DNA of 64,000 bases from Saururus chinensis (Eukaryota; Streptophyta; Magnoliopsida; Piperales; Saururaceae): NCBI GenBank assembly GCA_035235625.1, contig CP141142.1, positions 25,678,995 to 25,742,994 of the forward strand, read 5' to 3'. Each line of letters opens with the position of its first letter. The stretch's first letter is position 1. Below, in pieces: positions 1 to 11,553 of the stretch. The notes under the pieces were generated by a model, which saw only the letters and a list, made by a program, of their open reading frames with translations, made no database searches and was not told the origin of the DNA. The position numbers and the translations under genes are program-made.

Positions 1-430
1 AATCAATGTGGCAAAATTCGTGATGCATGGTGGGGCACTAAGGGTGGCTGGGAGCAAGGTCATGCCAATGAGAAGTGGCAGGTGTGATCAGACGTTGAGA
101 CAGATTAATTGAAGTTCAGGAAGGGCTAAGAAGTACTCAGCTGGCTGAAGACATCGAAATTGGCCTCAAACAACACCCAACAACGACGATTTTGCATCGA
201 CCATGGGTCACAATAGGGGCGGAGGGCATGGGGTGTCGCTCTATGATATAGGAGAGATTCAGGGCTTTGGTGATCAAATTGACTAGTGGTGACACCGGTC
301 AACCATCACACGATGTGCAGGTGCTTCATTTACCCTAAATTGCACTTTCTCAACGGGCACATGCAGCCAAAGGTGAGGAGGAGAGGGCTAGATGTAGGCG
401 GCCCAAGGCCCAAAAATACAATATCCTTTA
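1..430. repeat. Dispersed repeat fragment, related to 58.87-59.23 kb
   Basis: Moderately GC-rich sequence without a usable reading frame. It shares a diverged but collinear stretch with 58.87-59.23 kb: both have 'ctaagggtggctgg/ctagggtggctagg', then a 'ggtcat' block, then 'ggcaagtg/ggcaggtg', then 'ctaagaag'. Two copies in one window indicate a dispersed element, probably LTR-derived, cut by the window start. The similarity was judged by eye. Confidence 0.4.
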
Positions 431-479
431 GTTTCCATCATGAAATTTTAGAGATGAAGATCTAGACGAGATTACAGAA

Positions 480-1113
480 AAAAGGTTTATACCTTTCCAT
501 ATTATTTTTTAAGGAGAATTCACATGAAGCTTTGAGTTGAAGATCCATGGTGAATTGAAGAGGCTAACCCACAACTAAAGGAGATTATACACAGATATTT
601 CAAAAATGTGTTGTAGAAAATCTTCAATTGGAGATTAAAGATTTCACACGGCCAAAGGCAATACAACAAGAGGTGCTTGTTGAAGGCTAGAAGAAGACAA
701 CGACAAAGTAAGGATGAAGAAGTTTCGACTGCTTGAGGGAGAAGACTTAAAGGCCAACAACAACAATCTAAACAAGAGGAGCATGTGGTAGAGTCTAAAC
801 AAAGTTGGTGGTTTGCTTGTGTCAATGTAAAGTCTTAGTTTCTTGTGAATTGATTTAGTTTCTTTGGAGCTGCTATGGGTTTTTTCCGTGTTAGGGTTTT
901 TCACATTAAATTATTGTGTTCATGTGTAGATTGAATGATGGTGGTTGGTTGATTGATATATCGTGAGTGAGATGTTAGAGAATATTTATTTAATTCCGCT
1001 ATGTATACAAATTTTATACAAAATGGTTAGAACTTGTAGTCTTTATCCTTGTTGATAATCAGACTAGGGGCAATCTAGTGGTTCACTAGGTTATTAGAGA
1101 GATATTAAACTCA
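480..1113 (+). mobile_element. 3' part of a copia-type LTR (+)
   Basis: Strongly similar to 36570-37165 and partly to the LTR copies at 2.35-4.98 kb. Shared blocks in order are 'aaggagaattcac', 'gaattgaagaggctaa', 'caagaggtgcttgttgaag', 'ggttggtggtttg', 'gggttttt..ccctagttgggttt', and a terminal 'agtctttatc..gatattaaac'. No protein is encoded. It is a truncated LTR of the same retrotransposon family as the element at 32.6-37.2 kb. Confidence 0.5.
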
Positions 1114-1668
1114 CAACACTTCCATCATCCTAACAAAATTTGGACTTATTCACTAATAAAGAAGAGATAAATTTGATTAATCATGTAGATCCATCTACAT
1201 AAATGTGATATATATAAATATTATGCTTTCATCATCCATATTCACTCACTTCTATCATGCACAAAGTTATATGCACCAAATAAATCACACATTAATCGTA
1301 ATCACACACATCAACATATGGTTAACACAATAATGTTACCCTTTCCAAGTTCTAGTAACAAGTTCAAAACACATACTCCTAAAAAATAATGTGGTCTATA
1401 ATCCTAGTACAAACAAACAAAAGTTTAAGTACCAACAAGTTCAACACAAAAATGTAAATGTAAACTCCAGGTTAAAGATGATACTATTTTACAAGCTTGA
1501 TAAGGCAAATGATTATGAAGATCCTAAATCCAAGCCAATTTTGCTTCATGAGTAAAACTAAAAAGTATTTCAATTAGACATGGATCATTTTCTAAACATA
1601 GCCTTTAGTGTGCCTCTATTATTTGATATGAACCAAGCCCTAAGATCTTTGAAAGCAAATTATAAGAA

Positions 1669-1740
<72 letters not shown>
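1669..1740. repeat. (AT)n microsatellite
   Basis: An almost uninterrupted AT dinucleotide run of about 72 bases with one TTT interruption. The short surrounding open frames are meaningless. Confidence 0.95.
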
Positions 1741-1742
<2 letters not shown>

Positions 1743-2351
1743 AAAGATGATGGTTTGAAACTATGTTTTTATTATTTCTCCAAGTAGGATTTCAATGGTG
1801 AAGCTACTTAAAATATTGCTTTGTTCATGTTTTCCCTCCTACCTTTTTCTCTTGATCCCATTGGTGTAGCATCACACGCTGATGGGCATGTTGTGCCATT
1901 GAAACCCTCATTGCTTGTCTCTAACCAAATAAGTTTGACATATTCTGTTATGAAATCAGCATTAGGATGCTCTGCACTTCATCTTCTTAAGCAACCTCAA
2001 AGTGTATTGCCCCCTCTCTAGTAGCTCTATCTTTATCGAGGAGATATAAAAAATATGTGAATACTCCATTACCTAGTTTCTATAAGATTTTACATAAAAA
2101 TTCCTCTATCACAAGATCATATCATATTGGTCAATGAGAATTATATTTAATTTGATAAAATCATTAAGAGATTTTTGTGCACTCCTGGAAAATAATCCTT
2201 AAATGGGGTGAAGGACATGGATTGGGACCTAAAAAAATTATTTTAACAAATCAACATTGTAGAATTTATACTCTTGTAGTGAACTCTTAGGGTGTTGATA
2301 GAGTTATGAGAAGCAAGTGTCACGAGCCAAAGAATGCATAAATCTGACGTT

Positions 2352-3381
2352 GAGAATGTAAGTTGTTAGAACATATGAGGGCACCTATATTGTAATTAGC
2401 TAATTTCAATCATCAAAACTATGTTAAAACTTCATGTATGATGTTAGTCTTAAAGTTTGATTAGTTTAGTGTGAAAGTCGAGTCAGAATTGGAATTAAAA
2501 GACTTGAAAACTAGGAGCGGTCACATTTTAAAAGTTCAAGGTTGAAGACTACATTGACTGTGAAAGGTTTAGAGGTATGATACACATACTCATGTACACA
2601 AATTACTTGGAATTAAGTAGAAACAATTGGCTAAAGTAATTTTGGATGTTTTAGGATAATTAATGTCAAAATCTAGAAAATTATTCATAAGGGATTGATC
2701 ACCTTTGAACATAGGGCTTGTAGAGAATGATCTTTTAAATGACTTTTATTTAGATTTTAATATGAGAGCACAACTGATAGATCACTTGGACAAAAGATAG
2801 ATCGATTGGGTATTGCATTCGGACATAAATAGTGAATGATCAATCACCTCAGTGAAATGATAGATCGTTTTTAGTTTTACTTACCTAGTTTAGGGTTCCA
2901 GAATACAGTCCTTTCCAACTTGGGTTCCTTTAACCCTAACCAACTTAAGACTCCATAAAAGGGCTAGGTATGGATGAAATTGAAGAGAGGAAAATCAATA
3001 TTTGAGAGAAAAAAGGGGAGAGACCTTCACATATATTTTCCTTGAATCACCAAAGATTTTTAGAGAAAATTTTATGGGTGAGAGATATTAAAAAGAGTGC
3101 TACACAATCACTTTTTCACACACACAAGAGAGCTTGTGAAGGAGGAGTTGATTATTAATCAAGAGGATTAAAGAATTCTCAAGGCCAATCAATAATCGAA
3201 AGGAGTTTTGATTAAAGAACTAGAAGAATATGAAGATGGAACACGAGAAGAAAAACTTTAAGGGTTCAAGGGAAACTTGAAGGCTAGTAATAAAAGGAAG
3301 AAAGAGGAACAAAGAAAGGAGTTTTTGTTTGTGTTGGAGTCTCTAGAGGTTGTGGTTTGTTCTTGGTCTTGTGAAAAGTGA
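2352..3381 (+). mobile_element. Copia-type LTR, + orientation, truncated
   Basis: Begins near 'gttagaacatatgag', the same start as the LTRs at about 35913 (+) and 4680 (-). It then shares 'caatcatcaaaactatgtt' and a downstream 'attgatcacc..gatcaatc' rich segment. A candidate LTR promoter region with 'ccataaaagggctagg' lies near 2952. It breaks off near 3370 against an oppositely oriented LTR. No coding potential. Confidence 0.5.
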
Positions 3382-4680
3382 GAGTTTAATATCCATCTAG
3401 ATGGCAACAGTAGATCACTAGATTGCCCCTAGTCTAATTATAATAGAAAGATAAAGACTACGAGTTCTAGCATTTATACACAGAAGTATCTATTAAGCAG
3501 CAGAAACTACGTCTCTATGTAGTCATGATCATTCTACCAATCAACTAAACCATAAACCATGCAAATAATACATAAACACACAAGAATTTAACATGGAAAA
3601 CCCCAACTAGGATAAAAAACCATGGCGGTCATTCTTGACTTACAATCAATGCACTAGATAGTATGACACTACATAGACACAAGCAAACCACAAACGTTTG
3701 TTGTGGACACCAACCCAAAAACCTTATTTACTTAGATCTCTAATAAATTTCTTTCGTTGTTGACCTTCAAGTCTTCTCTCCTCAAACACTTGAGACTTTT
3801 CTTCTACATGCTTTGTCTTTGCCTCCTTCAACCACAAGAGCAAACTCCTCTTGTTCTTTGACTTTAGCCCTGATCCTTTTCAACTCTACTGAAGATTTTG
3901 CTACAACTCCTCTTTGAATTGGTGTGTGTAAAACACTTCTCTTTGTTGTGTGTCTTCAAGGAATCACCATTACATAAGCATGAAGCTCAAGGATGATCTC
4001 CTCGTAGAAAACATAGGAAATGAACTCTCTTCTTCTCTATATATTTCTAGGTCTTCCTCTCTTCAGTTTCATTACTACCTAGCTTTTAAATAGTACACTA
4101 AGTCGGTTTAAGAATTTGACTTCAATTATGAATGAAATCTCTTCCAGAAAGGCTTAAACTAGGCAAACAACATAGACAAGATCAGTCATTTGACACAGTG
4201 ATCTATCATTCACTATTTCAATTAGGGTATGACACTGCTAGCAATTAATAATTCAATATTACCCTCGATCAATAAACTCTCAGCTTAATTTTACAAAGGC
4301 TTGATTTAGGTATTGATCAATCAATTGGTCATGTGTAAAGTGTAGCGTTAATTGATTAAATAGTAAAATCAAAATTTTACCCTAATTTGGTCTAAAACTC
4401 TATAATTCACTTAATTAATTCATTATAAGATAATCTAAGTGAATTGTGTATGTGAGTGTATGCAAATTAACCTTTTACCTTCAACACATTGCTTAGTCTT
4501 TAACTTTCCTTGATAAGAACATGTTTGTTCCTATTTTTAAGTCAATCAATTCCAAATCTGGCTCAACCACAACTACATCTGGTTATATTCCTAAGACAAA
4601 AAACATACATTAAGTTTTGACATAGTTTTGATCATCAAAATTAGTCAATTTCAATACATATGCATCATATGTTCTTTCAA
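3382..4680 (-). mobile_element. Copia-type LTR, - orientation, near full length (about 1.3 kb)
   Basis: Read on the minus strand it starts 'ttgaaagaacatatgatgc' and ends '..ggcaatctagtgatctac..gatattaaactctcac'. This matches the ends of the + copies at 36.6-37.2 kb and 0.5-1.1 kb. It abuts the truncated + LTR at 2352-3381 tail to tail, making a large imperfect inverted repeat. No protein frame. Confidence 0.55.
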
Positions 4681-4689
4681 AAAGGTCTT

Positions 4690-4985
4690 GCTTTCTAGTG
4701 CATTGATTTAGCCCAGAGAAAAGTTGTCCATAGTTTTTTACCCTAGTTAGGGTTTTCCATGTAAAAATCCTTATGTGATTTTTTTATGTTTTTGGGTTGA
4801 TTGCTTTGTAGATTGATCATAAATTTGAAGGATTAGTTTTCATTTCTACTACATAACCAAAGTCCTTCGCAAATGAGGCCATAACATGTAGTCTTTATCT
4901 TCAATAGATAATTAGAGTAGGGCAATATGGTGATCCACTACGTTGATTAGACAAATATTAAACTCTCATAAGTTATGGATAATCA
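4690..4985 (+). mobile_element. Copia-type LTR 3' fragment (+)
   Basis: Contains the family blocks 'accctagttagggttttcca', 'tagtctttatc' and the terminal 'gattagacaaatattaaact' found at the 3' ends of the other LTR copies. It is inserted in or beside a minus-oriented element whose polypurine tract lies just to the right, near 5030. Confidence 0.45.
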
Positions 4986-5023
4986 TATAGGTGGGCCCCA
5001 CTTCAAAAGATTATGATAACCTA

Positions 5024-7600
5024 CAATTTCCCCCTTTGGCAATTCCATGACAAAACAATTCATAATGTCATTCAAATTCAAAAATTATTCAGTTGCTAGT
5101 TGTAAAACACAACCAATAACTCAAATAATCTGAACTTAAAGATGATCTCCTCCTTTGAGTTTGAATTTGACAAACAAAATAGTATCCTACACACCACCAG
5201 AAATAAATAAGACTAAGCATAATATCTTCTAAAACACAAAGTAGCAAACACAACGAAACACTATTATTTCCTAAACCATCTCAAGATCTTTCTAAACTTT
5301 CTCAAAATCTTTCTCCCCATTTTTGACACAAATTGACAAAGGTATATGAAAACCCAATCAAGATATGTAAATAGAAAAAAGCAACATAAATTAAGGAGAT
5401 AAATATGATAAAGGCAAAAATCAAAGCTCTTAATACTAACAATAAGACATAATCCAGTATACAAAAGAACATTACTCCACAACTACTCTCACGAAAATAT
5501 GGATTAAGATAGTCTTGTTACAAGCTTCATGGTATTGAAATATGCCTTGAATAGAGACAATATGAGTTCAAAAAACCCCCAAATCAACAAAATAGTAATC
5601 AATGATCAAATAAGTCAACTTGAATAACCAACTCCATAGAGACTTCAAGAGAGAGAAACACAATGATTTGGGGAATTCTTTGATCAGTTAAAAAAGTATA
5701 CACTAAATGATCATGTGTGAATGTGAATTTATAATACAATATGATTTTGATTTTTTTCTTGGGCCATGTCTTTTTCTATTTTTGGTTGTCTTTTTATTTC
5801 TATGGATTTTAACTTTTTTATCCTTGTGAACTTGCACTATTTGTTTTCACAATTATTGTATTTTTTGTGTCAAGTGAATAGTAGCTTTCACACTAATTAA
5901 TCTTGTGTTAATTAGGTAGCCTTCTCCGTCATTTTTATGGGGATTTCATAAACAAAAGATGCTTTTGTGCTCAACTAATGAAAAAACCAACATAGACATA
6001 AAAAATAATTTGCAAAGCATGTAATGAAATCATCCAATTCTCAGTCATCTTGAATAATCAAAATGATATTGATTTTCATTATATGAAATCAGCCGAGGTG
6101 ATTAGTGTGGGCAAATTTTTAAAACAACCATCTGGGCATAGATAACTATCATGAAGAATATAACACATAGTTCAAGCACAATATGATAATGATATCAGTC
6201 ACAATACCAATACTAATACCAATACTCATAAATTTCTAGATCATATGTTATTACAGTGTTGACATAAAAATTTTGCAAACAACAAGGCAAAGTAGCTGAA
6301 AACTATATCAACCACACCACGAAGCAATTAAAAACTAAATTAGCAAACTACACAAACAAATTAGTTAAAGATATAGAACCATTAACATGAGAATCTAAGA
6401 CCCAACTAATAGAGCTATTTTACCCTCAAGGTAGGTAACCACCAATAGACTTCGTCAAATGAATGAAAGTGGTTGCACCTAAGGGTTTAGTAAAAAAAAT
6501 CAACCAGTTAACATTTAGTAGGAACATGGTGAAGAGTAACAATATTTTATTCCACTAAATCCCAGATGAAATGATGTTTGATATTAATATACATCATCCT
6601 AGAGTGTTGAACAGGATTCTTAGGCATAATTGAAAAACATTTGTTTTATCCATAAAGTTGTGTGGTAGAGCTGCCAATTGCGGCGTACTCAACCTCAACA
6701 ATAGACAGTGCAACACATTCTGCTTCCTACTTAGACAAACAACTAAGCAAATGTCTAAAACAAAAAAACCACCAAAAATATTTTTTATTTCATCTATCTT
6801 ACCGGCCCAGTATGCATTTGTGTATCCAAGTAACTTAGATGAAGTATCAAATAGATACGATTAACCAAAATCATATGTATCATGGATATCTATAATAATA
6901 CGCTTGCTTTGCAACACTTACATGACTTTCCTTGGGGTCATACTAGAAAGGAGCACAAATCACAAACACTGTGAGAAATGTCTGGTTGAGTAGTAGTTAA
7001 TTATAGTAAACTACCTATCATGCTTCAATATAGAGTTTAGTCAACAGGCAGTCATCATTTGATAATTCCGATGAGCTGCTCATAGTTTGTGCTCGTGAGT
7101 TGTCAAGCCAAATATCATTACCAAGTCCCTTGAAAATTTAGTTTGTGAAATGTGTATCCCAAATCTAGTTTGTTTGACTTGTAATCCCAAAAAGAAATGT
7201 GGCCTCTCCAAGCATACTGATCTCAAATTTTATTTTCATTTTTTTATGCAAATTATGTGACTAAACTGCTTTTTGTTAATCCAAAGACTATGTCATCAAC
7301 ATAAATCTATGTCACAATAACATCTTTGTTCTTTCTTTTTGCACACAAAGCTTTGTCTGCTCCATCTCTTGACTATCCTTGTTGTGTAAGATATGTTCTT
7401 AGTCAATCAAACCAGGCATAAGGAGCTTGCTTCAATCCATACAATGCCTTCTTTAATTGGCACACATGATGAGGCAAGTGGGGATCTTCAAAATCCATTG
7501 GTTTCTCTACATATACTTCTTCTTTTAGTAACCCATTAAGAAAAACACTTTTGACCTCCATCGAATAAAGCTTGAATTTGAGGTGGTATGCCATGTGTGA
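5024..7600 (-). pseudogene. Broken Ty1/copia pol: reverse transcriptase, RNase H, polypurine tract
   Basis: On the minus strand 7594-7403 reads as a copia reverse transcriptase core with [18 protein letters not shown] and [10 protein letters not shown]. About 100 bp on comes the catalytic block IYVDDIVFG (near 7300-7270). Several stops and frame shifts separate these from an RNase H stretch resembling 'LIGYSDADYAG..KSTSG..SWxSKKQ' (here LLGYTNAYWAG and LSRKQNVLH, near 6850-6700), in which at least one catalytic acidic residue is lost. Further along, minus-strand 'gccaaagggggaaattg' (about 5040-5024) looks like a polypurine tract before a 3' LTR. The phrasing 'YVDDIVFG' and the spacer before the tract fit the SIRE/Maximus lineage. 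Dead element. Confidence 0.75.
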
Positions 7601-8281
7601 GTTTAATAACCTTCAACTCTAGAGGGTCACTATAGTTTCTTCGTAAATGACAATGGTTGTGGCATGCACTTCCTGTACAAGATGTAGTCTCTTGCACTGG
7701 AAATTAATCTGCTATGCAATTAATTAAGCAAGATAAAGTACTCAGTAAATTATTTACTTGGAAACCCAACTAGGGAAAAATCACACGACCACCCTAGACT
7801 GATTAATTGTATGCAAAAAAATGATATAGAACTTGCAAAGTCCCAATAGTTATCATGATATTAGAAATTCGTCTCTACATTTCATTTTGTCGAACGATTG
7901 TAATAACTTGGCCATGTGGTGATTCATTTTGCAAGGCTTTAGTCTTTAGTACTCATAGTTTGTGGTTTTTAGTTAATTTGAGACTAAATGGTTAGTGAAT
8001 AATTATGATATTCAAGTGGACCACTTCAATTTCCCGCCACGATCTCATCCAAAGGACCCTCTGGGTTGGAGTCATAACACGATGTGTACTTATAGGACTT
8101 CTCTCTCAAGAAACATATCCCATGTAAATCTTGATCAGTCATTTCGTTTGGTGGCGTCCAAGGACCATGGTAATCTAGGCATTCTGCCACCATTGTCTAT
8201 GAGTAGCATGGCAGAGCTTTGACCTCTACTTTCATGGTATGGAGGTGTAGGCCCACTAGTCCAAGGGTGATTAAATGAATC

Positions 8282-8306
8282 GGGGGGGGGGGGGGGGGGG
8301 GGGGGG
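8282..8306. repeat. Poly-G run (25 G)
   Basis: Twenty-five consecutive G residues, followed by 'tcgggtcaggggtcgggtcaaggg', a further G-rich stretch with at least three GGG runs. Strong G-quadruplex potential on the + strand. The exact length may be an assembly artefact. Confidence 0.9.
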
Positions 8307-10559
8307 TCGGGTCAGGGGTCGGGTCAAGGGTTGGAGATGTGAATCTCTATGTTACTCCACAAGGAAGGAACAATGTTGTGGAAACCTGTAAAAGGATCTT
8401 GTTGTTAGAAATGTGGAAAGATCAAGAATTTGATATCCATCCTTTAATTATGTAATTAAATGTGAAAGGACTACGATTTCAATCCTACTGAATATGTGCA
8501 AATGGAGAAGTTGTCAAGGTTGGAAAAGTAAGCTGGGAAAGAACTACAAGAATTTGTTCTTTTTAGTAGTAGGGTCTAATTTTTGCCACTTTAGTGGATG
8601 AGAAACCAACTTATATTGTACTTGTTATTCTGGTTTGACTTAATGATGTGGCGTGAATGAAACATGACTTGTCTTGGGAATGCTTGATTGTCATAATATT
8701 AGTAATTGGTGTGTTATTCCTATATTAAAAAATGACGATCACAACTATGGAATCTTTGGTTTTATTTTTAATCTTTTGGATTTGAAATAGGTATCCGGCA
8801 GAAAAGGTTTTATCAAAATTTTGCACACTCAGAGGAATAAAAAATTATTTATATAAACCCATCTATGGCAGTGAACAATGAATTAATGAATTACATCATA
8901 TTTATTATGACCTTTATACCTTTTAACACCCCGGGTTTTCATTATCATAAATAGATGGAGAAAATGAAACTTAGGGTGTTATCATACGAGGACAAGCATC
9001 ACATAACAATAAAATCAACCACCTAGTGAAATGTAATTGTACAATCCAGGATCACAACCATGTGCAAGTGCAATAACATAAATGAAATAACATGGAATAA
9101 TATCTTGGGCAACACAGTTCCTTATTACAAATCAGCATTAAAACAAAATCTCTAGTCCTAATAACTTTAGAAGTCTACGTTGCTAGCATTGTGTATCGCC
9201 TGTTAATGGAAACCTGCTACTTTGAATTTGGAATTGAACCTGCATCACCGAGATGCATGAGTATTTCCACTAATAATTAGTAAGATGGAAGAAAAACCAC
9301 TCATAATCAAGCCATGGAGATGATTATAGAAACAAGAGGAAAGTATAGATAATGTACTGCTTGACACCGGTTGCAACATCACCATTACACAATGGCAAAA
9401 ATACACACTATATATTGATTTAAAACATTATTCATAGAATCAGACCTCTAATTAATAAAGGACAAAATTAACTCAAGTATGATTAGACTCTGCTCAGGAA
9501 ACAATTTAACTTATTGTTGCCTAAATGCGGACTCCTGCTCAAAGGAGTAAAATGTATACTAACAGTAAATCTTAGCATCCCTAGATATCCACTCGGATTA
9601 GCCACAGACCTAAAGATGCCGTGGGTACCATCATGCTCATGGACATGCTGGCCAGAGGTAGATGAACCTTCCATAATGCTAAAAAACCTAGATGCGCGCA
9701 AAATGCTCAAAAGAACTGGGGACCAAAGCCCCAAAAGTGCAGAGGCTGCAAAGGCCTAAAGTGTCACCATGGTTATTGTGGTGAGCTTACTTGAACTCTA
9801 TTTCAACCATATAATACACTTCAACCATATGATACAATTCAGCCATATGCTCTTCTAATTATAGGTAGTTCTTACATTAATCAGAAGACAACAATAACAT
9901 CGTTGTTTACATTAGTATCTACGGTTTTTACACACTCTAGGCTCAATTTAACTCAAGAGGATTACAATGGTTTGCTCCATCCAAGTTAGTCCAACCATAA
10001 GGTAAAACAGAACTCAGTTGGCTGCAATCCTGATCATATTAGGTAAGTTAGACATTATGGTCATCTCAGCACCTTTGGTCCAAGTTAAAATTATTCATTT
10101 ATGCAAGCTTAGGCAGTTGTAAGACAATTATACTATGTTTGGAACACAACCTTGGGTTCACCCTTGAATTAATTTCATACCTTCAATATCTATGTACTAT
10201 AACCACATCATTCAATATTATTATGCTAACCCTGAAATAAGCCAATGATCAGTCTTTACATAGACTCATATGGATCAACAAAGTATAGATCAAATGAACT
10301 TTCTGGTTGTAGCAAGACACTGAATGAAAATCAAAGAATAAAGCAAATAGATTTATATATTAGCCACAACATGGAAGACTCAATACTTGACCCTATACAA
10401 CATATAATTTAGCAAGGTATAGGTCCAATGACTACCCGATTGCAACAAGACCATGATTAAAACCAAAGAATAATGCAAACAGAGTATAGATTAATCACAA
10501 CATAAAACTACATGAGACTGACTCTAATAATTCAGGCTAAAACACAAAAAGTTAACAAC

Positions 10560-10790
10560 TTTACAACATATTCTAATAAATTAGGGATGAAAGACATCAA
10601 AATAACAACATGATGACAGATCCTAATGAATTAGAGCTGAAATATATCAAAACCACAACATGATGGCAGATCCTAATGAATTAGGCTGAAGTATATCAAA
10701 ATCACAGCATGATGACAAATCCTAATGAATTAGGGCTGAAGTATATCAAAATCACAGCATGATGACAGGTCCTAACTAGGTGAAGAATTC
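10560..10790. repeat. Tandem repeat, about 57-bp unit, four copies
   Basis: Successive diverged copies of 'gatcctaatgaattaggctga' + 'atatatcaaaatcacagcatgatgaca'. The last two copies are nearly identical. They lie inside the solo-LTR-like element at 8922-11549. Confidence 0.85.
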
Positions 10791-11019
10791 ATACACGTGA
10801 CAGTTTATAGGTCAGGGACATGACCAGAAAGAATATGAGTGTAAAAAGTACATCCTACCTCTACCAGCCCGCCTCCAAAACCTTGCTCCCTTGCTCTTAT
10901 GCCCTTGCTTCTATGCTGGGTTAGATGGTGCTAAAATCCCCTCTCTTCAACCTACTGGAGTCCATGGTTTATTTTTTTATGGAAAAGGAGATGAAAGGAA
11001 GAGGCTTGATTGTGGCTTT

Positions 11020-11250
11020 GTGCATCCGCCCCCCAATATCCTTGATAACGACTCTCCTATTTTATAGGGGACGTGCATATCAGGAGTGACCGGACAACAT
11101 CCTTGTGATTCTGCCCCATAGACTCCTTGCTAACCCCTCCCCTATTTTATAGGGGATGCACCAAACAAAAGTGGTTGGAAGGGGATTGATGTGTCCGCCC
11201 CCCTAAAGTCCTTGCTAACCACTCCCCTAATTTCTAGGGGATGATCTAAT
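11020..11250. repeat. Tandem repeat, three diverged copies with 'ctcctattttatagggga'
   Basis: Three copies of the pattern 'ccgccccc..a..tccttg.taac..ctccc.tattttatagggga' at about 11025, 11110 and 11195. Each contains a short TATA-like 'tattttataggg'. They sit in the 3' part of the solo-LTR-like element. Confidence 0.65.
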
Positions 11251-11553
11251 CACCAACTCCCAAGCCAAATCCTAGTTCTATGAAAACCCTTAACAATTTC
11301 GGTCAAGACTCCCTCTCTCCCTTGCAACTGTAGTAAAGCTTGGACTCTCATTTACCCAAGTGGGCCCCTCACCATGGCCAGGCTCCCTTTGCAAAGTGGG
11401 CCCCTCACAACTGTCTGCTCGCACCCCTTATAACATATAGGGTTATAATAATCACAATAATTCAATTCAAACAACAAAGCAAATGGAACAAACACATACA
11501 AGTAAATAAACAAAAAAAAAACCTACGATTAAGGATTATGGGTGTTACATACC

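Larger units (their letters stand above)
8922..11549. mobile_element. Solo-LTR-like insertion (2.6 kb)
   Basis: Left end TTTAACACCCCGGGTTTTC (TGTAACACCCC with one change) and right end ATGGGTGTTACA give the TG..CA-type short inverted termini typical of plant Ty3/gypsy LTRs. Flanks are 'tacct' (8917-8921) and 'taccc' (11550-11554), a 4/5 match to a 5-bp target duplication. Inside I see no retroviral-type protein, only low-complexity tandem repeats. Most simply a solo LTR. The single changed terminal base and imperfect duplication keep confidence moderate. Confidence 0.45.
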
